Assembly: GCA_945901405.1 (NCBI GenBank)
Contig: CAMDLH010000040.1
Span: 1-38,834, forward strand
DNA: 38,834 bases
Origin: Bordetella parapertussis
Lineage (GTDB): Bacteria > Pseudomonadota > Gammaproteobacteria > Burkholderiales > SG8-41
Direction of reading: 5' to 3'
Shown: positions 17,116-24,609 of the stretch, in pieces
Layout of the letters: each line of letters begins with the position of its first letter
How positions within the stretch are numbered: the first letter of the stretch is position 1
Notes under the pieces: generated by a model
The model's database searches: none
What the model was told of the DNA's origin: nothing
Seen by the model: the letters and a program-made list of their open reading frames with translations, nothing else
Program-made: the position numbers and the translations under genes

Positions 17116-17911
17116 CCCAGCCAATCGCATTGCGCAACAAAGTATTGAACGCTTCGCTTTCCCAAGACCCGCGAAACGTAGGTGGCGGCGCGCCCGTGGC
17201 ATCGGCCGGTCTGTCGGCGCGGGAGTAAGGGTTGTGGCAATGGCCGAGCGCAAAGTAGGTGACGCTGCCTTTGCCCACTTCGCGCGTGTAACCGAGCACG
17301 CGCGTCTTGCCGTCGGGTTGCAGCGATGTGTCGGAGCCGTAGAGCTTATCGACTATGGGCGACACCACACTTGGGCCGTAGTTTGCCGTGAGCAAGATGC
17401 GTGTTGACGCGGGGTGTTGCAGTTCGATGAAGTAGGGTTCGTCCTCGACTTCGAAAGATTTGCCCAGCCCGCGCGTGAGCGGGTGATCTGTGTCGCTGAT
17501 ATCGACACGAAACTTGCAAAGCGGCGGGTGCGTCAGGAAGAAGCTTCCCAGCAACGCATGATGTTCGGTCTTGACAGTGCGGCGCTGGCGCACGCCTTCC
17601 ACGCGCTCGGCGCGGCCGCCGCTGGCGCCGTGCAGGGCCAGCCAGTGGCCGCCCGCTTCGATCCACGTTTTCATCGCGCTGCTCTGCGCGGCATTCGGGT
17701 AGGGGCCGGCCACATAGGTGATCAGCAGGCGGCTGACGGGCAGCCATTTTTCAATGTCCGCGAAGTCGTTGCCCGCCGAGGCGGGGACATCCTGTTCGCT
17801 TAGCAGCGTGAGCAGCCGCAAGCGCGCGTGATCGTGGTCGTGCCCGGCGCTGGAACCCGGCGGAAAGCCGCCGGTGATGAGATGCGCCCGATGGAATTTT
17901 CCTTCAGTCAT
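17102..17911 (-). CDS. ThuA-like domain protein
   Basis: This 269-residue cytoplasmic protein has the class I glutamine-amidotransferase-like fold used by ThuA. Seen are LITGGFPPGSS, MKTWIEAGGHWLALHG (the nucleophile-elbow region), HHALLGSFFLTHPP, HPLTRGL, EDEPYFIEL and GKGSVTYFALGHCHNPYS. ThuA was linked to trehalose utilisation in rhizobia, but most homologues are of unknown reaction. The start was set at the ATG six bases after AGGG. It diverges from the amidohydrolase gene and overlaps the tail of the PrpD gene. A decayed copy of its 3' end lies upstream of the Bug gene, evidence of past duplication. Confidence 0.82.
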   Translation of the reverse strand: MTEGKFHRAHLITGGFPPGSSAGHDHDHARLRLLTLLSEQDVPASAGNDFADIEKWLPVSRLLITYVAGPYPNAAQSSAMKTWIEAGGHWLALHGASGGRAERVEGVRQRRTVKTEHHALLGSFFLTHPPLCKFRVDISDTDHPLTRGLGKSFEVEDEPYFIELQHPASTRILLTANYGPSVVSPIVDKLYGSDTSLQPDGKTRVLGYTREVGKGSVTYFALGHCHNPYSRADRPADATGAPPPTFRGSWESEAFNTLLRNAIGWATAQ

Positions 17912-17925
17912 TGGATACCCTTTGC

Positions 17926-17953
17926 TTGCGGTTTGAAACACGCGTCCTATGAT
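17926..17953 (+). promoter_or_regulatory. weak candidate sigma-70 promoter for the 18-24 kb operon
   Basis: TTGCGG and TATGAT are separated by 16 bases in the 150-base divergent spacer, about 110 bases before the amidohydrolase start. The -10 is good and the -35 is poor. It is the only reasonable match I found before the long plus-strand run, so it is offered with low certainty. Confidence 0.25.
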
Positions 17954-18061
17954 ACATCTGCCGCGGCGGCGCACGTGGCGGCTATGACAACAGCGGCCCG
18001 CACTTGCACGAATTGCGAAGTTGGCTCAGGATTGCCCTAAATACATGGGAGGAATTCCGCA

Positions 18062-19774
18062 ATGCAATACGATCTGATAATTAAGAACGGCACGGTGATC
18101 GATGGTTCGGGCATGCCGCGTTTTCGCGCGGATGTCGGCGTGAGCCGCGGCAAAATCGCCGCCATCGGGCGCATCCGCGAATCCGCGCGCGAGGTGATCG
18201 ACGCCGAGGGCCATGTGGTCGCGCCCGGTTTCGTCGACGGCCACACGCACATGGACGCGCAGATATTCTGGGATCCGATCGGCACATCTTCCTGCTATCA
18301 CGGTATCACCACGGCGGTGATGGGCAATTGCGGCTTCACGCTCGCACCTTGCGCCGCTCGGGACAAACATATGGTGGTGCGTAATCTTCAGCGCGCCGAG
18401 GACATACCGCCCGCCGCGATGGAGGCGGGCATCAAATGGAGCTGGACGACGTATCCCGAATATCTCGAAGCGCTGGAGAAACTGCCCAAGGGTATCAACT
18501 ACGCGAGCTACGTCGGGCATTCGGCGATCCGCACGTTCGTGATGGGCGAGCGCGCCTTCGCCGAGAAAGCAACCGAGGATGACTTGCAGGCGATGGAGCG
18601 CCAGGTGCACGACGCGATATCCGCTGGCGCGGTGGGCTTCACTTCGTCACGCTCGCCGAGTCACGAAACGCCCGATGCCCGCCCCGTGGCGAGCCGCGCG
18701 GCGGCGTGGGACGAAGTGCGGCGGCTGGTGGGCGCGATGGGCAAGTTGAACGCGGGGCTGTTCGAGGTCGCGGGCGAGGGCGTGGATCGCAAGTTGGACG
18801 ACCCCGGCCTGCGCGATTGGCACAACCGGCTGCGTGATCTCGCGGTCGAGTCGGGCCGGCCCATTACCTTCGGCGTATTCAGCCGGCGCGAATCCCCCGG
18901 CACGTGGAAGAAATATCTCGATCTGCTCGACCAGACCGCGGCCGCGGGCGGGCGCATGTTCGCGCAGGCGCACAGCCGCGCGCTATCGGCGCTGCTGTCA
19001 TTCAAGACGCAGATGCCGTTCGACCGGCTGCCGTTGTGGAAGGACATCCGTGCGCTACCGCATGCGGAGCAAATACAAAAGCTGCGCGATCCCGTGCTGC
19101 GTCCCAGGTTGATCGAAGCAGCGAATGTGCGCGACGAACGCCAGGCGCGCGGCACCGAGGCGCGCAACGCGGATTACGATTGGCTGTTCGTGCTCGATAC
19201 CGTCGAGGGGCCGCACCGCTCGGTGGCCGAAGTCGCGCGCGAGCGTGGGCAACACCCGGCCGAGACCATGATCGAGCTTGCGCTGGCAAAAGACCTCGAT
19301 CAGTTTTTCCTGCAACCCGTGGCGAACGAGGATCAGGATGTCGCGTTGCAAATCATGCGCCATCCACGCACGGTGACCACGTTTTCCGACTCAGGCGCGC
19401 ACGTCTCGCAGCTCATGGATTCGTCGCTGCAAACACATTTGCTATACCACTGGGTGCGTACCAAGCAGGCGTTCACGCTCGAACAAGCCGTGCGCATGCT
19501 CACGCTGGTGCCGGCCACACACTGGGGCTTTCACGACCGCGGCTTGTTACGCGTGGGCATGGCGGCCGACATCGTGGTGTTCGACCCCGGTACCATCATG
19601 GCGCGCATGCCCGAGGTGGTGGACGATCTGCCCTCGGGCGCGCGCCGGCTGGTGCAGCGCACGAATGGCGTGGCGGCGACAGTAGTGAACGGCGAAATCC
19701 TTTTGCGCGAGGGCAAGCATACCGGCGCGTTGCCTGGAAGACTGTTGCGCGGGCCGCTGGGGCACAGAGCCTGA
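18062..19774 (+). CDS. N-acyl-D-amino acid deacylase-like amidohydrolase
   Basis: This 570-residue amidohydrolase-superfamily protein is of the D-aminoacylase type. Metal-site motifs are GFVDGHTHMDAQ (His61, His63) and TAVMGNCGFTLAPC, where Cys90 matches the unusual cysteine ligand of D-aminoacylases. Further on are YVGHSAIR, GAVGFTSSRSPSH and FSDSGAHVSQL with the catalytic Asp. The C-terminus returns to the small beta domain (ADIVVFDPGTI). It would hydrolyse an N-acyl or carbamoyl bond. A strong GGGAGG lies eight bases before the start. It leads a plus-strand run with LLM, dehydrogenase, CoxG-like and ThDP genes. The exact substrate is not known. Confidence 0.9.
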   Translation: MQYDLIIKNGTVIDGSGMPRFRADVGVSRGKIAAIGRIRESAREVIDAEGHVVAPGFVDGHTHMDAQIFWDPIGTSSCYHGITTAVMGNCGFTLAPCAARDKHMVVRNLQRAEDIPPAAMEAGIKWSWTTYPEYLEALEKLPKGINYASYVGHSAIRTFVMGERAFAEKATEDDLQAMERQVHDAISAGAVGFTSSRSPSHETPDARPVASRAAAWDEVRRLVGAMGKLNAGLFEVAGEGVDRKLDDPGLRDWHNRLRDLAVESGRPITFGVFSRRESPGTWKKYLDLLDQTAAAGGRMFAQAHSRALSALLSFKTQMPFDRLPLWKDIRALPHAEQIQKLRDPVLRPRLIEAANVRDERQARGTEARNADYDWLFVLDTVEGPHRSVAEVARERGQHPAETMIELALAKDLDQFFLQPVANEDQDVALQIMRHPRTVTTFSDSGAHVSQLMDSSLQTHLLYHWVRTKQAFTLEQAVRMLTLVPATHWGFHDRGLLRVGMAADIVVFDPGTIMARMPEVVDDLPSGARRLVQRTNGVAATVVNGEILLREGKHTGALPGRLLRGPLGHRA

Positions 19775-19832
19775 AGGAATGCCGGAGCCGAACGCGCGCG
19801 GCGGTGTACCTCCACGCCAACGGAGTAACCTG

Positions 19833-20693
19833 ATGCAACTGAACGCAATATTTCCCACGCGCGACATCGGCAACGATCCGGCGAAGATACGCGATTGGGC
19901 GCAGGCCGCCGAGGCGCTGGGCTTTGCCTATATTGAAATGCCCGACCATGTGTTCGGCGCGGCGGCGCGCGCCGGCTGGACGCCAACCTACAACGAGCGC
20001 GATCCGTTTCACGAAACTTTTGTGACGCTCGGTTTTCTGGCCGCCGTCACCAAAACGATACGGTTATCGACCAGCATACTGATCGCGCCGCAGCGGCAGA
20101 CCGGCCTCATCGCCAAGCAGGCAGCGGAAGTGGATTTGTTGAGCGGCGGGCGCTTGCGTCTGGGCATCGGCGTGGGTTGGAATCACGTTGAGTACGAAGC
20201 ACTGGGCACGGAGTGGAAAACACGCGGCGCGCGGCAAGCAGAGCAGATCGAAGTGATGCGCCGGTTGTGGTGCGATGAACTCGTCACCTTCGAAGGCCGC
20301 TTTCACCGGCTGGAGGCCGTGAACATCGTGCCCCCGCCAGTGCAGCGCCCCATTCCCATCTGGCTCGGCGGCGTGTCGGACGCCGTGGTGAAACGCGCGG
20401 CGCGGCTCGCCGACGGCTGGATGCCGATCATGGCGCCGGACGCGCAAGCCGAGCAGAAACTCGCAATGTTGCGCGAAGAGATGCGCAAACATGGCCGCGA
20501 CCCGGCGAAGTTCGGCCTCGAAGGCTGGTTGCGCATGCAGGAGCCCGACCCGCGGCGCTGGGGCGCGGCCGCCGAAGGCTGGCGCAAACTTGGCGCGGAT
20601 TACGCGATGCTGTATCCGATGTTTCGCACGCCGGAGTTCGACGGGCAGATAGAAATTCTGCGCCAGTTCAAGGACGTCGCAGGTAACGCGTAG
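19833..20693 (+). CDS. LLM-class flavin- or F420-dependent oxidoreductase
   Basis: This 286-residue TIM-barrel protein of the luciferase-like family shows EALGFAYIEMPDHVFG, TKTIRLSTSILIAPQR, AKQAAEVDLLSGGRLRLGIG, VGWNHVEYEALG and RPIPIWLGGVSDAVVKRAA. These are typical of the subgroup often annotated as F420-dependent, though in betaproteobacteria FMN is equally possible. It would oxidise or reduce a small organic substrate. The start was set at the ATG seven bases after GGAG, 58 bases after the amidohydrolase stop. Its stop codon lies inside an inverted-repeat element, so the element marks the 3' boundary of the gene. Confidence 0.87.
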   Translation: MQLNAIFPTRDIGNDPAKIRDWAQAAEALGFAYIEMPDHVFGAAARAGWTPTYNERDPFHETFVTLGFLAAVTKTIRLSTSILIAPQRQTGLIAKQAAEVDLLSGGRLRLGIGVGWNHVEYEALGTEWKTRGARQAEQIEVMRRLWCDELVTFEGRFHRLEAVNIVPPPVQRPIPIWLGGVSDAVVKRAARLADGWMPIMAPDAQAEQKLAMLREEMRKHGRDPAKFGLEGWLRMQEPDPRRWGAAAEGWRKLGADYAMLYPMFRTPEFDGQIEILRQFKDVAGNA

Positions 20694-20793
20694 GGCGCAA
20701 TCGCCGAAGGCATTGCGCCGTTTGGAAACGGCATGTTGCGCCGGTATTGCATCAACGCACGGCGCAAAGCGCTTCGCTTCGATTGCGCCCTAC
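20690..20793. repeat. inverted-repeat intergenic element, copy 1
   Basis: The element is bounded by GTAGGGCGCAA and TTGCGCCCTAC, which are exact reverse complements, with further pairing inward (GGCATTGCGCCG against CGGCGCAAAGCG). It begins at the LLM stop codon and ends 47 bases before the 2-hydroxyacid dehydrogenase start. A longer relative occurs at 24433-24579 with the same right arm. It looks like a small non-coding repeat of REP or MITE type, and its transcript would fold into a long hairpin between two operon genes. Confidence 0.7.
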
Positions 20794-20840
20794 AAACTGA
20801 TACGATCACCTTTAACCGATCTATATTCAAGGACAAATTA

Positions 20841-21794
20841 ATGAGCAAGCCCGTGTGCGTAATCTGGATGAACGAAGCAAAAACATATGAGCAGGCGCTG
20901 GTGCAGGCGGGCGCTGCGGATAAATTCGAGTTGCACAGCTATAAGCTCGATCAAAACATCCCCGACGACATTGCCGCGCGCACCGAGGCGATGATGGGCT
21001 GGCGGCCGGGTAACGCGTTAAAGCGCATGCCCAAACTGCGCTGGTTGCAGGCGATGACGGCGGGCGTGGAAATGTGGCTCGGCCATGCGGATCTGCGCGC
21101 TGAAACCACGCTGTGCTGCGCGCGCGGCACGCATCGTGTGTCGATGCCGGAGAATATCCTCGGCGCGATTTTTCATTTGACCAAGCCGTACATGACCATC
21201 GCGCTCGATCAACGCAACAGCCATTGGGCCAAGCGCCAGTCAGTGCCGCTCGCCGGCAAGACGCTGGGCATTCTCGGCCTGGGCGCGATCGGCCAGGAAC
21301 TCGCTCGCAAGGCCGAGGCGCTGGAAATGCGCGTGATCGGCACCAAGCGCCGCGTCGAATCACTGCCGCACGTGGCGAAAGTTTATCCGCACGAGGGCAC
21401 GGACGAAGTGCTCGCGGCCTCGGATTTTGTAGTGTTGCTGCTGCCGGTGACGCCGGATACGGAAAACTTCATCAACGCGCAACGCCTGGGCAAAATGAAG
21501 CCTTCGGCATATCTGCTCAACTTCGCGCGCGGCGCGTTGATCGTCGACAACGACCTCATCGCCGCGGCGAAAAACAAGACCATCGCAGGCGCGGTGCTTG
21601 ACGTGTTTCGCCAGGAGCCGCTGCCCGCGACACATCCGTTCTGGCAAAGCGAAGGTATCATGGTGCTGCCGCACATCGGCGGCGGGCATCCCAATCGCAC
21701 CGACTCGGTGGCCGAACTCTTCGCCGAAAACGCGCAGCGATTTATTGCCGGGGAGCCGCTGAAGGCGGCGGTGGATCGCACGCATGGCTATTGA
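20841..21794 (+). CDS. D-2-hydroxyacid dehydrogenase family protein
   Basis: This 317-residue protein interconverts 2-hydroxy and 2-keto acids. It has the nucleotide loop GLGAIG (146-151) and the catalytic set Arg230 (NFARGALI), Glu259 (RQEPLP) and His278 (LPHIGGG). The residues after the second strand are TKRR (168-171) rather than an acidic residue, which suggests NADPH preference as in GhrA-type glyoxylate/hydroxypyruvate reductases. The start was chosen at the ATG after AAGGA. It lies after inverted-repeat copy 1 and 22 bases before the CoxG-like gene. Next to a ThDP enzyme, glyoxylate or tartronate-semialdehyde-like substrates are plausible, but this is inference. Confidence 0.9.
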   Translation: MSKPVCVIWMNEAKTYEQALVQAGAADKFELHSYKLDQNIPDDIAARTEAMMGWRPGNALKRMPKLRWLQAMTAGVEMWLGHADLRAETTLCCARGTHRVSMPENILGAIFHLTKPYMTIALDQRNSHWAKRQSVPLAGKTLGILGLGAIGQELARKAEALEMRVIGTKRRVESLPHVAKVYPHEGTDEVLAASDFVVLLLPVTPDTENFINAQRLGKMKPSAYLLNFARGALIVDNDLIAAAKNKTIAGAVLDVFRQEPLPATHPFWQSEGIMVLPHIGGGHPNRTDSVAELFAENAQRFIAGEPLKAAVDRTHGY

Positions 21795-21816
21795 TCCATT
21801 CAACGAGTATATATAA

Positions 21817-22383
21817 GTGATTGATTTAAAAGAACAATTTGTAGTGGCTGCCACGCCGGATGAAGTGTGGCCGTTGATGTCCGACCCGGCGGTGGTTGCT
21901 GCGTGCATCCCCGGTGCGGAGCTGAACGAATTGACGCCGGAGGGCGCGCATCGCGGCAAGATCACGTTCAAGTTCGGCCCCACCGTCGCGGTGTTTCGCG
22001 GCGAGGCGAAGCTCACCTACGAGCATGCGGTGAAGCGCTGCCTGATCGAAGCGCGCGGCATCGACCAGAGAGGCGCATCACGCGCGCGTGCACGCTTCGA
22101 AGTTGACGCGAAGGGCGCGGACACAACCGAAGTCACGCTCGATGGCGGTTACGAAGTCGCCGGGCCGCTGGAAATGTTTGCGTCGGCGGGCGGTGTACAC
22201 GTGGCGCGCGTGCTGCTGGCGGAATTCGCGGCGAATTTGCTGCGCGTGATCGAACAACGGCGCGCGGGTGCGGGTGATGCAGTACCCGAACAAGCGCAGG
22301 CAGCTTCAGGAGCAAAAATACTGGGACGTGCGTTGCTGGATGGCGCGCGCGGCATCATGGGTAAAGACAAGGAAAACAAATGA
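21817..22383 (+). CDS. CoxG-like SRPBCC-domain protein
   Basis: This 188-residue protein is of the CO-dehydrogenase subunit G family (START-like fold). Seen are FVVAATPDEVWPLMSDPAVVAACIPG with the PxExVWxxLxDPxxxxxCxPG pattern, FKFGPTVAVFRGEA and LDGGYEVAGPLEMF. In CO-oxidising bacteria CoxG helps anchor CO dehydrogenase to the membrane, but no coxMSL genes are present, so a lipid- or ligand-binding or recruiting role is all that can be said. It starts at GTG and its stop overlaps the start of the ThDP gene by four bases (ATGA), so the two are translationally coupled. Confidence 0.85.
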   Translation: MIDLKEQFVVAATPDEVWPLMSDPAVVAACIPGAELNELTPEGAHRGKITFKFGPTVAVFRGEAKLTYEHAVKRCLIEARGIDQRGASRARARFEVDAKGADTTEVTLDGGYEVAGPLEMFASAGGVHVARVLLAEFAANLLRVIEQRRAGAGDAVPEQAQAASGAKILGRALLDGARGIMGKDKENK

Positions 22384-24050
22384 GCGATCCGAATGGATAT
22401 GAAGTTCTATCACAAGCCTTCGTCGCGGAAGGCGTGGACACGATGTTTGCGTTGCTGGGCGACGCCAACATGTACTGGGGCGCGATCATGGCGCAGAAGT
22501 ACGGCGTGCGCGTGGTGCATGCGCGGCACGAGCATTGCGCCGTGGCGATGGCCGACGGTTACGCGCGCCACACCGGCAAGGTGGGCATTGCCACGGTGAC
22601 GTGCGGCCCGGGCTTCACGCAGATCATGACCGCACTCACCACCGCCGCGCGCGGCAGTATTCCGCTGGTGGTGTTCGCCGGTGATTCACCCACGTCCGCC
22701 GCGTGGTATGTGCAGCAACTCGAACTCGGGCCGCTCGCCACCGCCACCGGCGCGCGTTACCTGCCGGTGAAAAGCGTAGATCGCATGCTCGACACCGTGC
22801 GCGAGGCGTTTTACACCGCGCGGCAGGAGCGCTGCCCCGTGGTGCTCGGCGTGCCGATGGATTTGCAGAAAGCGCCGTTTCCGTGGGGCGCGGATTATTC
22901 GCCATCCACCGAGTTGATGCCTACTCCACAACGGCCCGTGCCCGATCCTGTGCTGGTGGATAAACTCACCGCGATGATCGTGGAAGCCAAGCGCCCGATC
23001 ATTCTTGCAGGGCGTGGCTGCATACGCTCGGGCGCCGCGCCGTCGCTGGAGGTGCTGGCCGAGCGCTGCGGCGCGCTGCTTGCGACCTCGCTCTTCGCGA
23101 AGGGACTTTTCGATCACAACCGTTTCGGCATCGGTGTCGCCGGCGCGTACGCAAGCCCGCTCGCACGCGAGCAATTCGCGGAGTGCGATTTGCTGATCGG
23201 CGTGGGCGCTGGGCTTGGGCATTACACCACCGAGGCGGGTTATCTGTATCCGAATGCGAAGACGGTGCAGATCGATCTCAATCCGCGCGGCCTCTATCAA
23301 GGGCTGCGCATCGCCGACATGCACATCAAGGCCGATGCCAAGGCCACGGCGGACGCCGTGCTGGCGAAGTTAGTCGAACGCAATAATTCGTCAGCCGGCG
23401 CGCGTTCACCCATGCTTGCCAACCAGATTGCGGCCACGGCCGCGCGACCGGATACGAAAGAATTTCTCGTCGCGGCCGACACCGTCGATCCGCGCCCGGC
23501 GATGCTCGAGCTCGATGCGGCTATACCGAAGGACTGGACGGTGGTCAGCGGCGGCGCGCATTTCGCCGGCATCGTCGTCACGCACTTTTATGGCCGCCGC
23601 GCCGAGAACGTGCACGTGATCAACGACTTCGGCGCCATCGGCTCGGCGTTCTCGCAGGCGATCGGCATGGCGGCCGCGCGCAGCGACGGCAAGCTGCTGC
23701 TGATCGAAGGCGACGGCAGCCTGATGATGCACATCCAGGAACTCGAAACCCTGCGCCGCCAGGGCATCAAGATGCTCATCTGCGCGGTGAACGACGGCGG
23801 CTATGGCGCCGAGGTACACAAGTTCCGCGCGCAAGGCTACGACCCGCAGGAATCCAAACACGGCCGCGGCGACATCGCTGCCATCGCGCGCGGATTCGGT
23901 TTACGTGGAGAGAAAGTCACCTCACTGGGCCGTTTCAAGGAGTTGTTTGCCGCGCACGATGCGGCGGGGCAAACCGAGCTTTGGGATTTGCATGTGGATG
24001 ATGCGATACCTTCGGCACCTTATCGAAGGATACATTTCGGCGAAGTGTAG
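22380..24050 (+). CDS. thiamine-diphosphate-dependent enzyme (acetolactate synthase-like)
   Basis: This 556-residue protein has the three-domain layout of the decarboxylase/carboligase family. The N-terminal Pyr domain carries the ThDP-activating Glu51 in ARHEHCAVAMADGYAR, followed by the central domain (KRPIILAGRG). The C-terminal PP domain has the magnesium/diphosphate motif beginning GDGS (444-447) and ending at ICAVNDGGYGAE. It would decarboxylate or join 2-keto acids; relatives include acetolactate synthase, glyoxylate carboligase and benzoylformate decarboxylase. No small regulatory subunit lies nearby, which argues against branched-chain amino acid synthesis. Coupling with the CoxG-like gene and closeness of a 2-hydroxyacid dehydrogenase suggest a 2-keto acid catabolic route. 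Confidence 0.9.
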   Translation: MSDPNGYEVLSQAFVAEGVDTMFALLGDANMYWGAIMAQKYGVRVVHARHEHCAVAMADGYARHTGKVGIATVTCGPGFTQIMTALTTAARGSIPLVVFAGDSPTSAAWYVQQLELGPLATATGARYLPVKSVDRMLDTVREAFYTARQERCPVVLGVPMDLQKAPFPWGADYSPSTELMPTPQRPVPDPVLVDKLTAMIVEAKRPIILAGRGCIRSGAAPSLEVLAERCGALLATSLFAKGLFDHNRFGIGVAGAYASPLAREQFAECDLLIGVGAGLGHYTTEAGYLYPNAKTVQIDLNPRGLYQGLRIADMHIKADAKATADAVLAKLVERNNSSAGARSPMLANQIAATAARPDTKEFLVAADTVDPRPAMLELDAAIPKDWTVVSGGAHFAGIVVTHFYGRRAENVHVINDFGAIGSAFSQAIGMAAARSDGKLLLIEGDGSLMMHIQELETLRRQGIKMLICAVNDGGYGAEVHKFRAQGYDPQESKHGRGDIAAIARGFGLRGEKVTSLGRFKELFAAHDAAGQTELWDLHVDDAIPSAPYRRIHFGEV

Positions 24051-24095
24051 ACGTAGAAACGCAAATCGATTCCGTTGAATAATAGCGCCAAGCAT

Positions 24096-24419
24096 ATGAA
24101 GCAACCACCAGCGATATTGGACAGCGCAATGGTGTTGGAGTTTGCGGTGCTAGACTCATCGGTTCGATTCACTGGTTTTTTGCATCTTTATGTTGACGGC
24201 GAACGAGTTGGCCCTGTGCCATGTTTGGCTATATGTAGGGATTCCGAAGTTGACGGACTCTTGCTCTTGCACTGCGATGAAGAGTGGAATGTTCTTGTAG
24301 CCTAGATTTGGAACAATCCAGACCGCCTAATTGTCGCGACTGTGGACGAGGTAAAGGATCGCGCGGAATCGTACTACACTGGCATTTCCTCGAAATGGCG
24401 ACAATATGCCACCGAATGA
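24096..24419 (+). pseudogene. small conserved-looking gene interrupted by one amber codon
   Basis: One continuous frame reads MKQPPAILDSAMVLEFAVLD and on through FTGFLHLYVDGERVGPVPCL, HCDEEWNVLVA, then TAG, then IWNNPDRLIVATVDEVKDRA, ESYYTGISSKWRQYATE and TGA. The sequence after the TAG keeps protein-like character and joins sensibly with that before it: a two-part small protein of about 107 residues. I read it as a gene broken by a single nonsense change; readthrough is possible but not shown. The start is uncertain (an earlier TTG, this ATG, or a later ATG). I do not recognise its function. The spacer between the ThDP and acyl-CoA dehydrogenase genes also holds inverted-repeat copy 2. Confidence 0.5.
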
Positions 24420-24432
24420 AAGCCCGTAGTCC

Positions 24433-24579
24433 GTAGAGCGCAATAACCGAAGGGCACTGCGCCGCATGTAAGCTGTTGCAATGTCGCGATTCAAAACAAC
24501 TTGCTTGCTCGTCATCCGAATTGCTGGGTTATGATAACTGGCATACGGCGCAATGCGCTTCGCTTCGATTGCGCCCTAT
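24433..24579. repeat. inverted-repeat intergenic element, copy 2
   Basis: The left end GTAGAGCGCAATAACCGAAG corresponds to copy 1 (GTAGGGCGCAATCGCCGAAG), and the right arm GCGCTTCGCTTCGATTGCGC is identical to copy 1. The middle is longer and unrelated, so the conserved parts are the arms. It ends 30 bases before the acyl-CoA dehydrogenase start. In both copies the right arm lies just upstream of a metabolic gene. Confidence 0.65.
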
Positions 24580-24609
24580 ATGATCCATCAATCCATAAGG
24601 GAGACAACC

